Positions 42,702 through 50,739 of a stretch of 64,000 nucleotides of DNA are shown here, piece by piece. Source of the stretch: Rhodospirillales bacterium BBD 1991-14 (GTDB taxonomy: Bacteria > Pseudomonadota > Alphaproteobacteria > Kiloniellales > Kiloniellaceae); NCBI GenBank assembly GCA_001657395.1, contig LYSY01000003.1, positions 124,001-188,000 of the forward strand, read 5' to 3'. The notes below the pieces were generated by a model. It ran no database searches, had not been told where the DNA came from, and saw only the letters and a list, made by a program, of their open reading frames with translations. Within the stretch, counting starts at the first letter, position 1. The number at the start of each line of letters is the position of its first letter. Made by a program: the position numbers and the translations under genes.

Positions 42702-44221
42702 TCCGACCAGGAGAGCTTGCTCAGACCGTAACTGCGCTGCAGCGGATCGATGACCACCCCCTGCAGTCCAGACGCGACGGCAACGGTGTGCTGGTACCAG
42801 ACAATCGGGATCACCGGCAGTTCGTCGTGCAGGATGCGGGCCACCTTGGCGATGTTCTCGGACCGGATCGCCTGATCGCCGGTCGCGGAAATGGCCGTCA
42901 GGGCGTCTGCGACCTCTGAGCTTTCCCACCCCATGGCGCCCCAGTCACCCCCACCGGGGCCGAAGTCCTGCAGGACCGTGCCGATCGGGTCCGGCGTCAG
43001 CGCATAGTTGCGCGCGTAGAGGGCGACGTGCAGCGTGCCGTCCTGATGGCCGGCGGGAATCTCGGAGTAGCTGGCGACGCTCACCTCCAGCTCCACACCG
43101 ATCTGGCGCCACTGGTCCTGAAGCGCCGCCGCCATCAGCGGCAGTTCCGGCCGGTCGGGGAAAGTGCGCAGCAGGACGGAAAAGCGCTCGCCGTCCTTCA
43201 CCAGGATGCCGTCGTCGCCCGCCGTCCAGCCGAGCTCGGCAAGCAGCCCTTTCGCGGCCTCCACATCATAGCCAAGGCGCGGCAGCGCGGGGTCATGCCA
43301 ACCGCTCAGCGCCGGCGGGAAGAGTTGACCGGCTGCCGCTTCCGGGAAACGAGTGATGACTGTAGCAATTCCGTCGCGGTTGATTGCCAAACTCAAAGCC
43401 TGGCGCGCGCGCGGGTCGCTGAAGAACCGATGCGCGGCATTGACTTTCAGGGTCACAACACGCGGGATCGGCACCGCGAGGGTTTTGACGCTGTCCACAT
43501 CCTCAAGGCGCGCAAAGCCGGAGGGATCTAGGGTGAAGACCATGTCCGCGTCACCGCTTTCGGCCAGCAAGGCACGGGTCTCGGCACGCCCTGCCGCGAG
43601 GTAGCTGGCCGCCGGGATCTTCGGCGCCTCGCCCCAATAGGAGTCGTTGCGAAGAAGGTCGATGCTCTGCGGCGGCGTGAAACGCTCGACCTTGAACGGC
43701 CCAGTTCCGATCAAGGCGGCGGGTTGCCCCTCCGCGTCAAGCGCGCTGGGCGCCTGAATGATGGTCGTCGCATGGGCCAGAATTGCGGGCAAAGCCGCAA
43801 AAGGTCTTTCAAGCGTGAAAACAACAGCGTCGCCCTTGGCCGACACCCCGGAAACCGGCGCCTTGGCCAAGACTCCGGGTTTTTGCCAGGACCGCGTCAG
43901 AGACTGCGCCGCGGCAGCAGAGTCAAATACGGTGCCATCGTGGAAAGTCACGCCGTCGCGCAGTTGAAAGGTCCACGTCAGCCCGTCATCCGAAACCGCC
44001 CAGGAGGTCGCGAGACCGGGTTGAAGGGTGCCGGTTTCATCCGCATCCACCAGGTTTTCCATGATCTCGAGCGCCTGGATTGCGAAACCGGAAACGGCAG
44101 TATCGAAACTTGAAACCTCCCAGGGGGACGCAATCGTGACCCGCGACTTCTCTTCGGCGAGGCCGGGCATGGAAAAAAGCAAAACGGAAACGAAAGTGGC
44201 CGCGCACAAACGTCGGATCAT
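42698..44221 (-). CDS. Nickel/peptide-type ABC transporter substrate-binding protein
   Basis: 507 residues. Signal peptide MIRRLCAATFVSVLLFSMPG with LAEE at cleavage, followed by an SBP_bac_5 fold: LVDADETGTLQPGLATSWAV, WTFQLRDGVTFHDGTVFDSA, FSDPRARQALSLAINRDGIA. The family serves di/oligopeptides, nickel, opines or metallophores. No binding-site histidine set could be assigned, so the ligand is open. An AT-rich stretch with a partial metalloregulator-like sequence lies upstream. Confidence 0.9.
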   Translation of the reverse strand: MIRRLCAATFVSVLLFSMPGLAEEKSRVTIASPWEVSSFDTAVSGFAIQALEIMENLVDADETGTLQPGLATSWAVSDDGLTWTFQLRDGVTFHDGTVFDSAAAAQSLTRSWQKPGVLAKAPVSGVSAKGDAVVFTLERPFAALPAILAHATTIIQAPSALDAEGQPAALIGTGPFKVERFTPPQSIDLLRNDSYWGEAPKIPAASYLAAGRAETRALLAESGDADMVFTLDPSGFARLEDVDSVKTLAVPIPRVVTLKVNAAHRFFSDPRARQALSLAINRDGIATVITRFPEAAAGQLFPPALSGWHDPALPRLGYDVEAAKGLLAELGWTAGDDGILVKDGERFSVLLRTFPDRPELPLMAAALQDQWRQIGVELEVSVASYSEIPAGHQDGTLHVALYARNYALTPDPIGTVLQDFGPGGGDWGAMGWESSEVADALTAISATGDQAIRSENIAKVARILHDELPVIPIVWYQHTVAVASGLQGVVIDPLQRSYGLSKLSWSE

Positions 44222-44269
44222 TCTGGGCCTCCCAACTATGCCTAACACGCCGAGGTAACCGGAGCGGCG

Positions 44270-44295
44270 GATGATGATATAACATTACATTTCAA
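44270..44295 (-). promoter_or_regulatory. AT-rich candidate promoter/operator of the ABC operon
   Basis: In gene orientation GAAATGTAATGTTATATCAT. The ATGTTATATCAT core is an imperfect palindrome reminiscent of alphaproteobacterial Fur-family (Zur-type) boxes. It is 50-75 bases before the binding-protein start. Confidence 0.3.
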
Positions 44296-44337
44296 GTCAA
44301 GGTGCTGACGGGGAATGCTGGGCACTTCGGGTGCACC

Positions 44338-44571
44338 CTACTTCCGCAGCCTGACTCCCACGCCCTTGGTCTTCGTTTCGGGGAGGAATTCGATGCCGGC
44401 GGCTTCGAGGGCTTCGCGGAGGGCAACGAGGTTCTTCGGCTGCGGGGTGTGAGCGCCGCGTTCGAGATTGGCGATGGTTTCGCGCGTGAGGCCGGTGGCC
44501 TCGGCGAGATCGGGCTGCGACCAGTTCAGGAGGGCGCGGGCGGCGCGGCACTGTTCTGGTTTAAGACTCAT
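44338..44571 (-). CDS. Small Xre-type helix-turn-helix regulator (pair 2, minus)
   Basis: 77 residues: MSLKPEQCRAARALLNWSQP, ATGLTRETIANLERGAHTPQ and tail ALEAAGIEFLPETKTKGVGV. It has the same size, orientation and position relative to its partner as the 21384 gene. ATG 44571 is used; a TTG nine bases upstream is also open. Confidence 0.85.
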   Translation of the reverse strand: MSLKPEQCRAARALLNWSQPDLAEATGLTRETIANLERGAHTPQPKNLVALREALEAAGIEFLPETKTKGVGVRLRK

Positions 44572-44600
44572 TTGGGCCAATCTTCACCAAAGCAATTGAC

Positions 44601-44651
44601 GGCCTCAGGCCGCCCTGATACAAGAAGTCGTTTTTAACGAAACGTTAAAAA
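44601..44651. promoter_or_regulatory. Candidate operators between Xre pair 2
   Basis: GGCCT-C-AGGCC (44601-44611) and the perfect palindrome TTTTTAACG-AAA-CGTTAAAAA (44631-44651) lie between the two divergent starts, in the same relative positions as the two palindromes of pair 1. Confidence 0.5.
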
Positions 44652-44666
44652 TAGAAATTCACACTA

Positions 44667-44734
44667 GCGGCGCGAGAAGGTGTTGCACCACCGACTCGCG
44701 CCTGACCATACCCCGACTTCAGTGGAGTCAGGCC
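44667..44734 (+). promoter_or_regulatory. Conserved 68-base leader with RBS-sequestering hairpin (copy 2)
   Basis: Same length as and homologous to 21723-21790. CCTGAC (44701-44706) can pair with GTCAGG (44727-44732), covering the GGAG ahead of the ATG at 44735. Confidence 0.55.
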
Positions 44735-45073
44735 ATGGCTGCTTCGGCTTGTAACACAGATTCTCTTCCCTCCGGAAACGCGGCGCAACAGGAGTTGACC
44801 CCTGATCTCCTGGGCGTGCAGTGCCGGGCGGCGCGGGCGCTGCTGCTGTGGAGCCAGGAGGACCTCGCCCGCCGCGCGCGGGTCAGCGCCGTCACCATCC
44901 GCACCTTCGAGCGCGGCCAGGGCAGCATCCGCCCCGCCACCGCGCGCCTCCTGCGCCTCGTCTTCGAGATGGCGGGGGTGACGATGATCGGCGGGGACGG
45001 CGATGGGGAGGGCGGCGATGGGAAGAACGGTCTCGGCCCCGGTGTGCGGCTCGCCCGTCCGGTTCCGAGATAG
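44735..45073 (+). CDS. Xre-type helix-turn-helix regulator (pair 2, plus)
   Basis: 112 residues: head MAASACNTDSLPSGN, HTH QCRAARALLLWSQEDLARRA and SAVTIRTFERGQGSIRPATA, RLLRLVFEMAGVTMIGG, then a Gly/Asp tail. It is a paralogue of the 21898 gene, here with an intact start directly after the conserved leader. A family-B repeat follows 12 bases after the stop, as in pair 1. Confidence 0.85.
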   Translation: MAASACNTDSLPSGNAAQQELTPDLLGVQCRAARALLLWSQEDLARRARVSAVTIRTFERGQGSIRPATARLLRLVFEMAGVTMIGGDGDGEGGDGKNGLGPGVRLARPVPR

Positions 45074-45084
45074 GCGGACGGGAG

Positions 45085-45261
45085 GCCCCCTCACCCAGCT
45101 TCGGCCCCATCTCAACTAAAGGGGGCTCGCCTTGCTCGCCAAGCCTGCGCAACCCTCTCCCGCCAGGGAAGAGGGATAGCAAGCTGGGGAGAGGGCTGCC
45201 GTATTCGTCCCTCTCCCCCGGTGGGAGAGGGAGGGGCCACGAAGTGGGAGGGTGAGGGGGA
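45085..45261 (-). repeat. Family-B repeat element, inverted orientation
   Basis: It starts CCCCCTCACCCAGCTTCGGC with the core CTCGCCAAGCCTGCGCAACC and ends GTGGGAGGGTGAGGGGGA, the reverse complement of the other copies. This shows that it behaves as a discrete unit with two orientations. Confidence 0.8.
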
Positions 45262-45299
45262 CGCGCCTCACCCGACGCCCAGATCATCCGATGCCCGGT

Positions 45300-45719
45300 T
45301 CACCCGACGCCGCGTCCCTCCAGATAGCCGCCCAGGTGCTTGTCGCTTTCGATGATGTGGCTGATCAGCCAGCGCTTCAGGAACGCGGTGATCTCCGGGC
45401 CGATGTCGGTGCCGGCCAGGTGGTCGCTGCGGAACTGGCGGATCTCGTCCAGCAGCGCTTCGTGGACGCGGGCGTGGTGGCCGGCCTCCGAGTAGTGCTC
45501 GCGCGCCATGATCTCCTCCTCGCTGCGGAAGTGGGCTTCGGTGCGCGCGATCAGCTCGTCCAGCTTCAGGGTGACGGCGCCGTGGCCGGCGGGCCCGGCC
45601 ACCGCGGCGGTGAGCGCGTTCAGCAGGTCGATGAGGGCGCGGTGGTCGCCGTCGATCGCCGCCACCCCGACGCTGAGGTTCGGGCTCCAGTGGATGACGG
45701 AAGTATCGGTGGCAGGCAT
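45300..45719 (-). CDS. Bacteriohemerythrin
   Basis: 139 residues. Di-iron ligands are visible: the His in AIDGDHRALIDLL, HFRSEEEIM, the HH and H of EAGHHARVHEALL, and HIIESDKHLGGYL. The protein binds O2 reversibly in the cytoplasm; roles include oxygen delivery or sensing. Stand-alone gene with GGGAGGG before the ATG. Confidence 0.92.
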   Translation of the reverse strand: MPATDTSVIHWSPNLSVGVAAIDGDHRALIDLLNALTAAVAGPAGHGAVTLKLDELIARTEAHFRSEEEIMAREHYSEAGHHARVHEALLDEIRQFRSDHLAGTDIGPEITAFLKRWLISHIIESDKHLGGYLEGRGVG

Positions 45720-45860
45720 AAGGCAGCCCTCCCTTGCGCGGTATGGAGACGGCGGAAAAGGTCAGTCTAACGCCGGGCAGGCCGGGGGGATTTGATCCGG
45801 GTCAAGAGGCGGCGCGAGGTGGGACGGCGGGCGGCGGTTTTCCCCCTCACCCGGAACGAT

Positions 45861-46280
45861 TCAGCCCCGCTTGTTCAGGTGATAGGTGAGCGCGCTGCGG
45901 ATCAGCAGGGTCAGTTCCTCCCGCGGCAGGGCCGCGCCGGCGTCGAAGCGGACGGCGCGGTTGCCGTCGTAAGCGAAGGCGTCGGGGAAGAGACTGCGGA
46001 AGTCCGAAATGATCGTGGTCTGGCAGTGGGCGTAGAGGGCGAAGCCGCCATCCTTCGGCAGCCCCAGGCGGAGCGTCGAGCCGGCCTTGGTCTCCGGCGT
46101 CAGGTAGGCCGGCTGGCCCCACTTCAGCGTTTCTTCCAGCGCGCCGACGGAGGGGGTCGCCGCGGCGGTCTCGAAGATCAGCCCGCGCAGTGCCAGCAGA
46201 CCCCGGCGCGCCGGCTGCGGGAAGGCCGCGAAGGCGGCCTCCACGGCGCGGTCTTTGAACGGCGGCTTTTTTGCGGGCAT
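45861..46280 (-). CDS. DUF1801-family protein
   Basis: 139 residues: ALRGLIFETAAATPSVGALE, ETLKWGQPAYLTPETKAGST, TTIISDFRSLFPDAFAY. The pattern is that of DUF1801 (YdhG/YjbR-like small alpha+beta proteins), function undefined. A 15-bp direct duplication (AGCTTACCCAAAGAC twice) lies at 46328-46357 upstream. Confidence 0.8.
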   Translation of the reverse strand: MPAKKPPFKDRAVEAAFAAFPQPARRGLLALRGLIFETAAATPSVGALEETLKWGQPAYLTPETKAGSTLRLGLPKDGGFALYAHCQTTIISDFRSLFPDAFAYDGNRAVRFDAGAALPREELTLLIRSALTYHLNKRG

Positions 46281-46538
46281 GGCTTCCTATCGATGGACCC
46301 GATGCGGCCCTCCTATTGTACGAGGGCAGCTTACCCAAAGACAGCTTACCCAAAGACCGCGGCCCCCGAAACCGCGGCTCCTTTGGGGGTAGGGACTCAC
46401 GGGGGCCCTCGCCCGGCGGCGCGCGATGGTGTAAACCCCTTCCACGTCTTGGCCCAGGGGTGGGACCAGCGATGACGGGGGGCCGGATGCCGGGGAACCG
46501 GCAGCGGTGCCCCGGATCTTGTCAGGAGTTCCCTCCCC

Positions 46539-47084
46539 ATGCCCAGCCTGAGAGACCTTGCCTTCCTGGGGTGCCGCCTGCTGGCGCTCCTCGCCCTGTT
46601 CCGCATCCTCGACACCTTCGACATCTCGATCTCCGAGGTTCTGCGCCTGCGCGCCGACCCGCTGGCGGGCCAGTACCTGGGGCCCGGCTACCTGCTCTGG
46701 CCGATCGCCGTCGCCTTGGCCAACATCGCCGTCTTCCTGTTCCTCTGGTACGGGGCGGCGTCGCTCTCGGGCCGCATGGTGGGCGGGCGCCCGGCAGAAA
46801 ACGAGCATCCGGTCTGGTCGCGCGGCGGCCTGCTGGCGCTGGCGGTCACGCTGGTCGGCCTGGTGCTGCTGGCCCTCGCGCTGCCGGACGCCGTGATGCT
46901 GGTCTACGCCGCCCTCTTCCAGGGCTTCACCGATGTCCGCGGGTTCCTGGGGATGGCCGCCAGCCTGGGCATCGGCGCCCTCTGCCTGCTGGCCAGCGGC
47001 CGCGTCATCGCCCTGCTCGACCGCTATCGGATCGACGGGACAACGCACGCCAGGACCACCGGCGACGCAAACGGAAGCGGGTGA
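46539..47084 (+). CDS. Inner-membrane protein of unknown function
   Basis: 181 residues with four predicted transmembrane segments (about 7-22, 48-72, 95-118 and 135-158). Loops are short; the C-terminus is hydrophilic. No family recognised and no neighbours on the same strand. The ATG follows AGGAGTTCCCTCCCC. Convergent with the RidA gene, 10 bases apart. Confidence 0.65.
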   Translation: MPSLRDLAFLGCRLLALLALFRILDTFDISISEVLRLRADPLAGQYLGPGYLLWPIAVALANIAVFLFLWYGAASLSGRMVGGRPAENEHPVWSRGGLLALAVTLVGLVLLALALPDAVMLVYAALFQGFTDVRGFLGMAASLGIGALCLLASGRVIALLDRYRIDGTTHARTTGDANGSG

Positions 47085-47093
47085 CTTAACCCG

Positions 47094-47642
47094 CTAATCC
47101 AGCACCGCGACCGCGTCGACCTCGAAGAGCATGCCGTCGAGGGCCAGGCGCGGCACCGGCACCAGGGTCTGGGCGGGAAGCTGGCGCCCGAAGGTCTGCT
47201 TCACGTGATAGGTCATCACGGCGAGAAGACCGGGGTCGTAGTCCACGACGTAGGTGGTGATCTTCGTCACCTGCTCCGGCTGCGCCCCGACCGCCTCCAG
47301 CGCGCGGCGGAGCTTGGCATAGGCCTGGGCCACCTGGGCGGCGAAGTCCGGCGCCAGCACGCCGGAGGCGTCCTCCCCGCCCTGGCCGGCGATGAAGGCC
47401 AGCCGCGAACCGCCGGCGGCCACCACCGCATGGCTGAAGCCGTTGGGCGCCGGGTCGAACAGGCCCTTGGGGTTGACGATCGTCAGTGCGACGCCGCCGC
47501 CAGGACTCGTGATCTCGGATTTCGCCGTGTCGGCTGTCTTGGTATCGGCGCGCAGGGGATCGGGGGTGAGAAGGGTCATGGCTGCGAAAACTCCTGCAAG
47601 GAGGGAAGGTGCAAGAAAGAGGTGCGGGCGAAACGGCGGCAT
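47094..47642 (-). CDS. Exported RidA/YjgF-family protein
   Basis: 182 residues. A signal peptide (LFLAPSLLAGVFAAMTLLTP) makes this a periplasmic RidA homologue, unlike cytosolic RidA, which deaminates reactive enamines. The core is recognisable: FSHAVVAAGGSRLAFIAGQG, VTKITTYVVDYDPGLLAVMT and the ending VPRLALDGMLFEVDAVAVL, whose arginine position matches the catalytic Arg. ATG 47642 is chosen for the signal peptide. A family-A repeat lies upstream. Confidence 0.82.
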   Translation of the reverse strand: MPPFRPHLFLAPSLLAGVFAAMTLLTPDPLRADTKTADTAKSEITSPGGGVALTIVNPKGLFDPAPNGFSHAVVAAGGSRLAFIAGQGGEDASGVLAPDFAAQVAQAYAKLRRALEAVGAQPEQVTKITTYVVDYDPGLLAVMTYHVKQTFGRQLPAQTLVPVPRLALDGMLFEVDAVAVLD

Positions 47643-47675
47643 CGGGTGTGAGCCTTCTTGTCGAAGTGCGGGGGT

Positions 47676-47789
47676 CATCACCCTTCGAGACGCTTGCTGC
47701 GCAAGCTCCTCAGGGTGAGGGAGTGTCTTTGGAGACGGTTTCTTCGGCCTCATCCTGAGGAGGCCCGCAGGGCCGTCTCGAAGGATGCG
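47676..47789. repeat. Palindromic intergenic repeat, family A, copy 2
   Basis: CCCTTCGAGACGCTTGCTGC ... CTCCTCAGGGTGAGG on the left and CCTCATCCTGAGGAGGCCCG ... CGTCTCGAAGGATGCG on the right, the same plan as 15745-15846 with different inner hairpins. Confidence 0.8.
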
Positions 47790-47823
47790 TTCAGGTAAGC
47801 AGGCCTACTGGATCGTCACCGCC

Positions 47824-48750
47824 CTACTGAATCGTCACGGGGCGCAGGGCGGCGAGCTTCTCCGGGTTGCGCAGGATGAAGACGTCGGTCGCAAGACCTT
47901 GGGCATCGTAGGCGAAGGTCACCGCGGCGACGGTCTGCCCGTCCTTTCGCATCAGGAAGGCCCGGGTGCCGTTGAGGATCACCGGCTGCCAGTCCTGGCC
48001 GGCCCAGAAGCGCGGCAATGGCCCGCCGATGAAGTCCATCACCGCCGCGCGGCCCTCCAGCACCCGGCCCAGCGCCGGGACCTTGCCGCCGCCGTCGGCG
48101 GAGAGGCGGATGTCGTCGGCCAGGAGGGCGGCCAGCGGTGCCGTCGCCCCCTCCTCCACCGCCGCGCGGAAGGCGGCGAGCAGGCGGTCCTGCCGTTCCG
48201 CCGGGGTACGGTGGCGCACCTGCGCCCGCTCGACGTGGTCTTTTGCGCGGGACACCAGCTTGCGGCAGGCGGCCTCCTTCAGGTCCAGGGCGGCGGCGAT
48301 CTCCCCGTAAGGCCGGTCGAAGACCTCGCGCAGCAGGAAGGCCGCCCGCTCCTTCGGCGTCAGGCGTTCCAGCATCAGGAGGAAGGCGGTGGTGAGAGAG
48401 GCGGCGAGCTCCGGCCCCTCCCCGATCTCCCCCTCCGCCGGCAGCGCCGTCTGCACCGGCTCCGGCAGCCAGGCGCCGACGTAGCTGACCCGGGTGCGCT
48501 GCGCGGCGCGCAGCAGGTCGAGGCAGCGCCGGGTGCAGACCGTGGTGAGCCAGGCGGCCGGGGTGTCGATGGCCGCCCGCTCTGCATCAGCCCACTTTAG
48601 AAAGGTGTCCTGCACCGCGTCCTCGGCATCGGCCAGCGAGCCCAGGATGCGGTAGGCGAGGCCCAGCAGGCGCGGGCGCGCCGCCTCGAAGACCGCCGCC
48701 GCCGCGGGCTCTAGGCTGGGTTCCTTCGTCATCGCTTCAGTCTGCCGCAT
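47824..48750 (-). CDS. ECF41-type RNA polymerase sigma factor
   Basis: 308 residues. Sigma-2 region (RPRLLGLAYRILGSLADAED, AVQDTFLKWADAER) and sigma-4 (LTPKERAAFLLREVFDRPYG) are followed by a SnoaL-like C-terminal domain. The ECF41 signature motifs are present: WLPEP in the linker, DGGGK, and NPEKL near the end. In this group the C-terminal extension controls activity in place of an anti-sigma factor. It lies six bases after the CMD-like gene, its usual partner and target. Confidence 0.92.
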   Translation of the reverse strand: MRQTEAMTKEPSLEPAAAAVFEAARPRLLGLAYRILGSLADAEDAVQDTFLKWADAERAAIDTPAAWLTTVCTRRCLDLLRAAQRTRVSYVGAWLPEPVQTALPAEGEIGEGPELAASLTTAFLLMLERLTPKERAAFLLREVFDRPYGEIAAALDLKEAACRKLVSRAKDHVERAQVRHRTPAERQDRLLAAFRAAVEEGATAPLAALLADDIRLSADGGGKVPALGRVLEGRAAVMDFIGGPLPRFWAGQDWQPVILNGTRAFLMRKDGQTVAAVTFAYDAQGLATDVFILRNPEKLAALRPVTIQ

Positions 48751-48759
48751 CACGATGCT

Positions 48760-49221
48760 CTAGTGCCGGGAAATATTGATGCGGTTCCAGAGGTTGATCA
48801 TGGCGACGGCGGCGGTCAGCACGCCGACTTCCGGATCGGTGAAGACCTTGCGCAGGCGCGCGCGCAAGGGGGCCAGGTCGGCCTTGGGGTCGAGTTCCGT
48901 CAGCGCCTCGGTCCAGGCGAAGGCCGCCTTCTCGCGTTCGCTGAAGTCGTCCACCTGGTCCCAGACGACCACACGGTCGAGCCGCTCGCCGGTCTCGCCG
49001 TCCTGGCGGGCCTCGCGGGTGTGCATCTCCACGCAGAAGCCGCAGCGGTTGATCTGCGAGGCGCGAAGCTGCACGAGGTGATGCAGGCTGCGCTCCAGCC
49101 CCGTGCCGGCGATGACCGTGTTCAGCCCGACCATGGCCTTGAGGATTTCGGGGACATCCTGCTGGTAGTCGAGGGGGGTTTCGCGCTCAGATGCGTCGTT
49201 CGGGTGGCGGCTGCCGTCCAT
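48760..49221 (-). CDS. Carboxymuconolactone decarboxylase / AhpD-like protein
   Basis: 153 residues. The redox motif is CGFCVEMHTREAR, with the conserved Cys pair and His, as in alkylhydroperoxidase AhpD-like proteins. The protein is the partner gene typical of ECF41 loci (COG2128). An ECF41-type promoter lies 45-71 bases upstream, so it is probably the first gene of an autoregulated operon with the sigma factor. Confidence 0.92.
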   Translation of the reverse strand: MDGSRHPNDASERETPLDYQQDVPEILKAMVGLNTVIAGTGLERSLHHLVQLRASQINRCGFCVEMHTREARQDGETGERLDRVVVWDQVDDFSEREKAAFAWTEALTELDPKADLAPLRARLRKVFTDPEVGVLTAAVAMINLWNRINISRH

Positions 49222-49265
49222 TGCTGTGTCCTTTCGTTCAGGGTCGTCGTCTCTGACACCCCCTT

Positions 49266-49292
49266 GACGAACGGGGACGGCGGTTTGTGACA
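49266..49292 (-). promoter_or_regulatory. ECF41-dependent promoter
   Basis: In gene orientation TGTCACA, 16 bases, CGTC. This matches the reported ECF41 -35/-10 pattern. It stands upstream of the CMD-like gene on the minus strand. Confidence 0.8.
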
Positions 49293-49440
49293 AGGGGACG
49301 GAGTTTTTCTTCGGAATCCGCACCGGCGTCCCAGCGAAACGCCGCCCCAACGAAAGACCTATGCCCTTAATCTTCCTTGCGCGGGCGCGCCGGGGCGCCC
49401 ATGCTCCCCCTGCGAACTGCTTCGGAACGGAGGAAAGGCC

Positions 49441-50004
49441 ATGATGCGGCATCGGCTCCTGTTCAGCGTTCTGTCTCTTGCCGTTCTCGGCCTGGCAGCC
49501 TTGCCTGCCGGCGGGCCGGCGCAGGCGGTCTCGCAGAAACCACCGGAGGAAACCGGCCCGCCGGCGCACATGCAGACCGGCAGTGCCATCTACATGGAGA
49601 AGGCCTTCAAGGCTTTCGACGCCCATCTGGCCGCCTGCAGCGCCAGTTCGGGCTACGATCCGGACAAGGCTGCGGATCTGGGCACCTACGAAATCGCCTC
49701 CGGGGAGGCTGCCTGGGCGACCTGCGCCTACGAGGGCGTCGACAAGATCCTGGTTCCGGAAAGCCGCACGCCGGAGCTCTACCGCGATCTTGTGGCGCGC
49801 CACAAAGACCTGACGGCGCAGCTTCGTGACCAGAAGGTCACCCGCGCCGAACGCCGCGCGCTGATGGAAACCATGGTCCTGAAGATCCAGTTCCTTGAAG
49901 CGCGGGTGTTGAGCGACGCAGAGTTGGAAGCCCTGCGGGAAAGCGCCACGGAAGACGACGACTGGGTGCGCCGCCAGGTCGACAGCCTGCGCGGCTTCAA
50001 GTAA
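49441..50004 (+). CDS. Exported protein of unknown function
   Basis: 187 residues with a signal peptide (LLFSVLSLAVLGLAALPAGG, AQA). The mature part has two Cys residues (LAACSASSGYD and WATCAYEG) and a charged helical C-terminal half. No family recognised. GGAGGAAAGGCC precedes the ATG. Confidence 0.65.
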   Translation: MMRHRLLFSVLSLAVLGLAALPAGGPAQAVSQKPPEETGPPAHMQTGSAIYMEKAFKAFDAHLAACSASSGYDPDKAADLGTYEIASGEAAWATCAYEGVDKILVPESRTPELYRDLVARHKDLTAQLRDQKVTRAERRALMETMVLKIQFLEARVLSDAELEALRESATEDDDWVRRQVDSLRGFK

Positions 50005-50074
50005 GCGCTGAACCGGGGGGTGCCCTTCGCTTTCCCTCCGCCGAAGAAGAGGAGAGACAACTGCGGCGACAGGG

Positions 50075-50572
50075 TCAGGAGGCCTGGGCGTTCTCCTTTG
50101 CCGCCCTGGCGCGGGCGAGGCTTTCCGCCGGCCAGACTTCCCTGCGGCTGTAGTACTCCGGAAAAGCCGGCACGCCTTCAGGCAGGATCACCCAGGGCTG
50201 CTTCGAGGCGGTAAAGACGTGGATCTCCGGCGGCAGGCGGTCGGGATCGTCAAGAGTGCCGACGCGCAGGAACTTGAGCGCATCGCCGGCCCCGGCATAG
50301 TGGCTCCAGAGCGCGACCCTGCAGTCAGGGCACCGGACGATCCGCTGGCCCTTGCCGCTCTCCGAGGGCGTCAATACGGTCTCCGGTGCGCCTTTGAGAA
50401 CCGCCACGCGGTCCGACTCGATCATCGCATTGATGACGAAGGCCGAGCCGGTCTCGCGCTGGCACCAGCGGCAGTGACAACAGTGCACCACGATCGGCCT
50501 GCCGGTCATGCGGTAGCGCACCGCGCCACAGGCACAGCCGCCTTCCGCGGCGAAGTCTCTCGCTGCGGTCAT
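50075..50572 (-). CDS. GFA-family zinc protein
   Basis: 165 residues. Zinc ligands GGCACGAVRY, CCHCRWCQRETGSAF and CPDCRVALWSHY give the full GFA/CENP-V pattern. It is more distant from the 36694 gene than from typical orthologues by eye. The extra C-terminal 40 residues are charged. ATG 50572 begins the domain; the longer frame is unlikely. Confidence 0.85.
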   Translation of the reverse strand: MTAARDFAAEGGCACGAVRYRMTGRPIVVHCCHCRWCQRETGSAFVINAMIESDRVAVLKGAPETVLTPSESGKGQRIVRCPDCRVALWSHYAGAGDALKFLRVGTLDDPDRLPPEIHVFTASKQPWVILPEGVPAFPEYYSRREVWPAESLARARAAKENAQAS

Positions 50573-50663
50573 CTCTGAACTCCCTTCCCAAGGATGCGGC
50601 GACAAGCAGGATGACACCGGTTGCCCCGGCCGTCACCCACAAGGCGGCGCCGGCCGCCGAAGG

Positions 50664-50731
50664 TCCCCCCCACCCTCCCGTTGATACGGGGCTCCCCCTC
50701 TCCCCAGGGGGAGAGGGTCGGGGTGAGGGGG
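50664..50731 (+). repeat. Short family-B repeat
   Basis: TCCCCCCCACCCTCCCGTTG, CTCTCCCCAGGGGGAGAGGG hairpin and GGGGTGAGGGGG end in 68 bases: a deleted version holding both ends but no core. Confidence 0.7.
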
Positions 50732-50739
50732 CATCGAAG

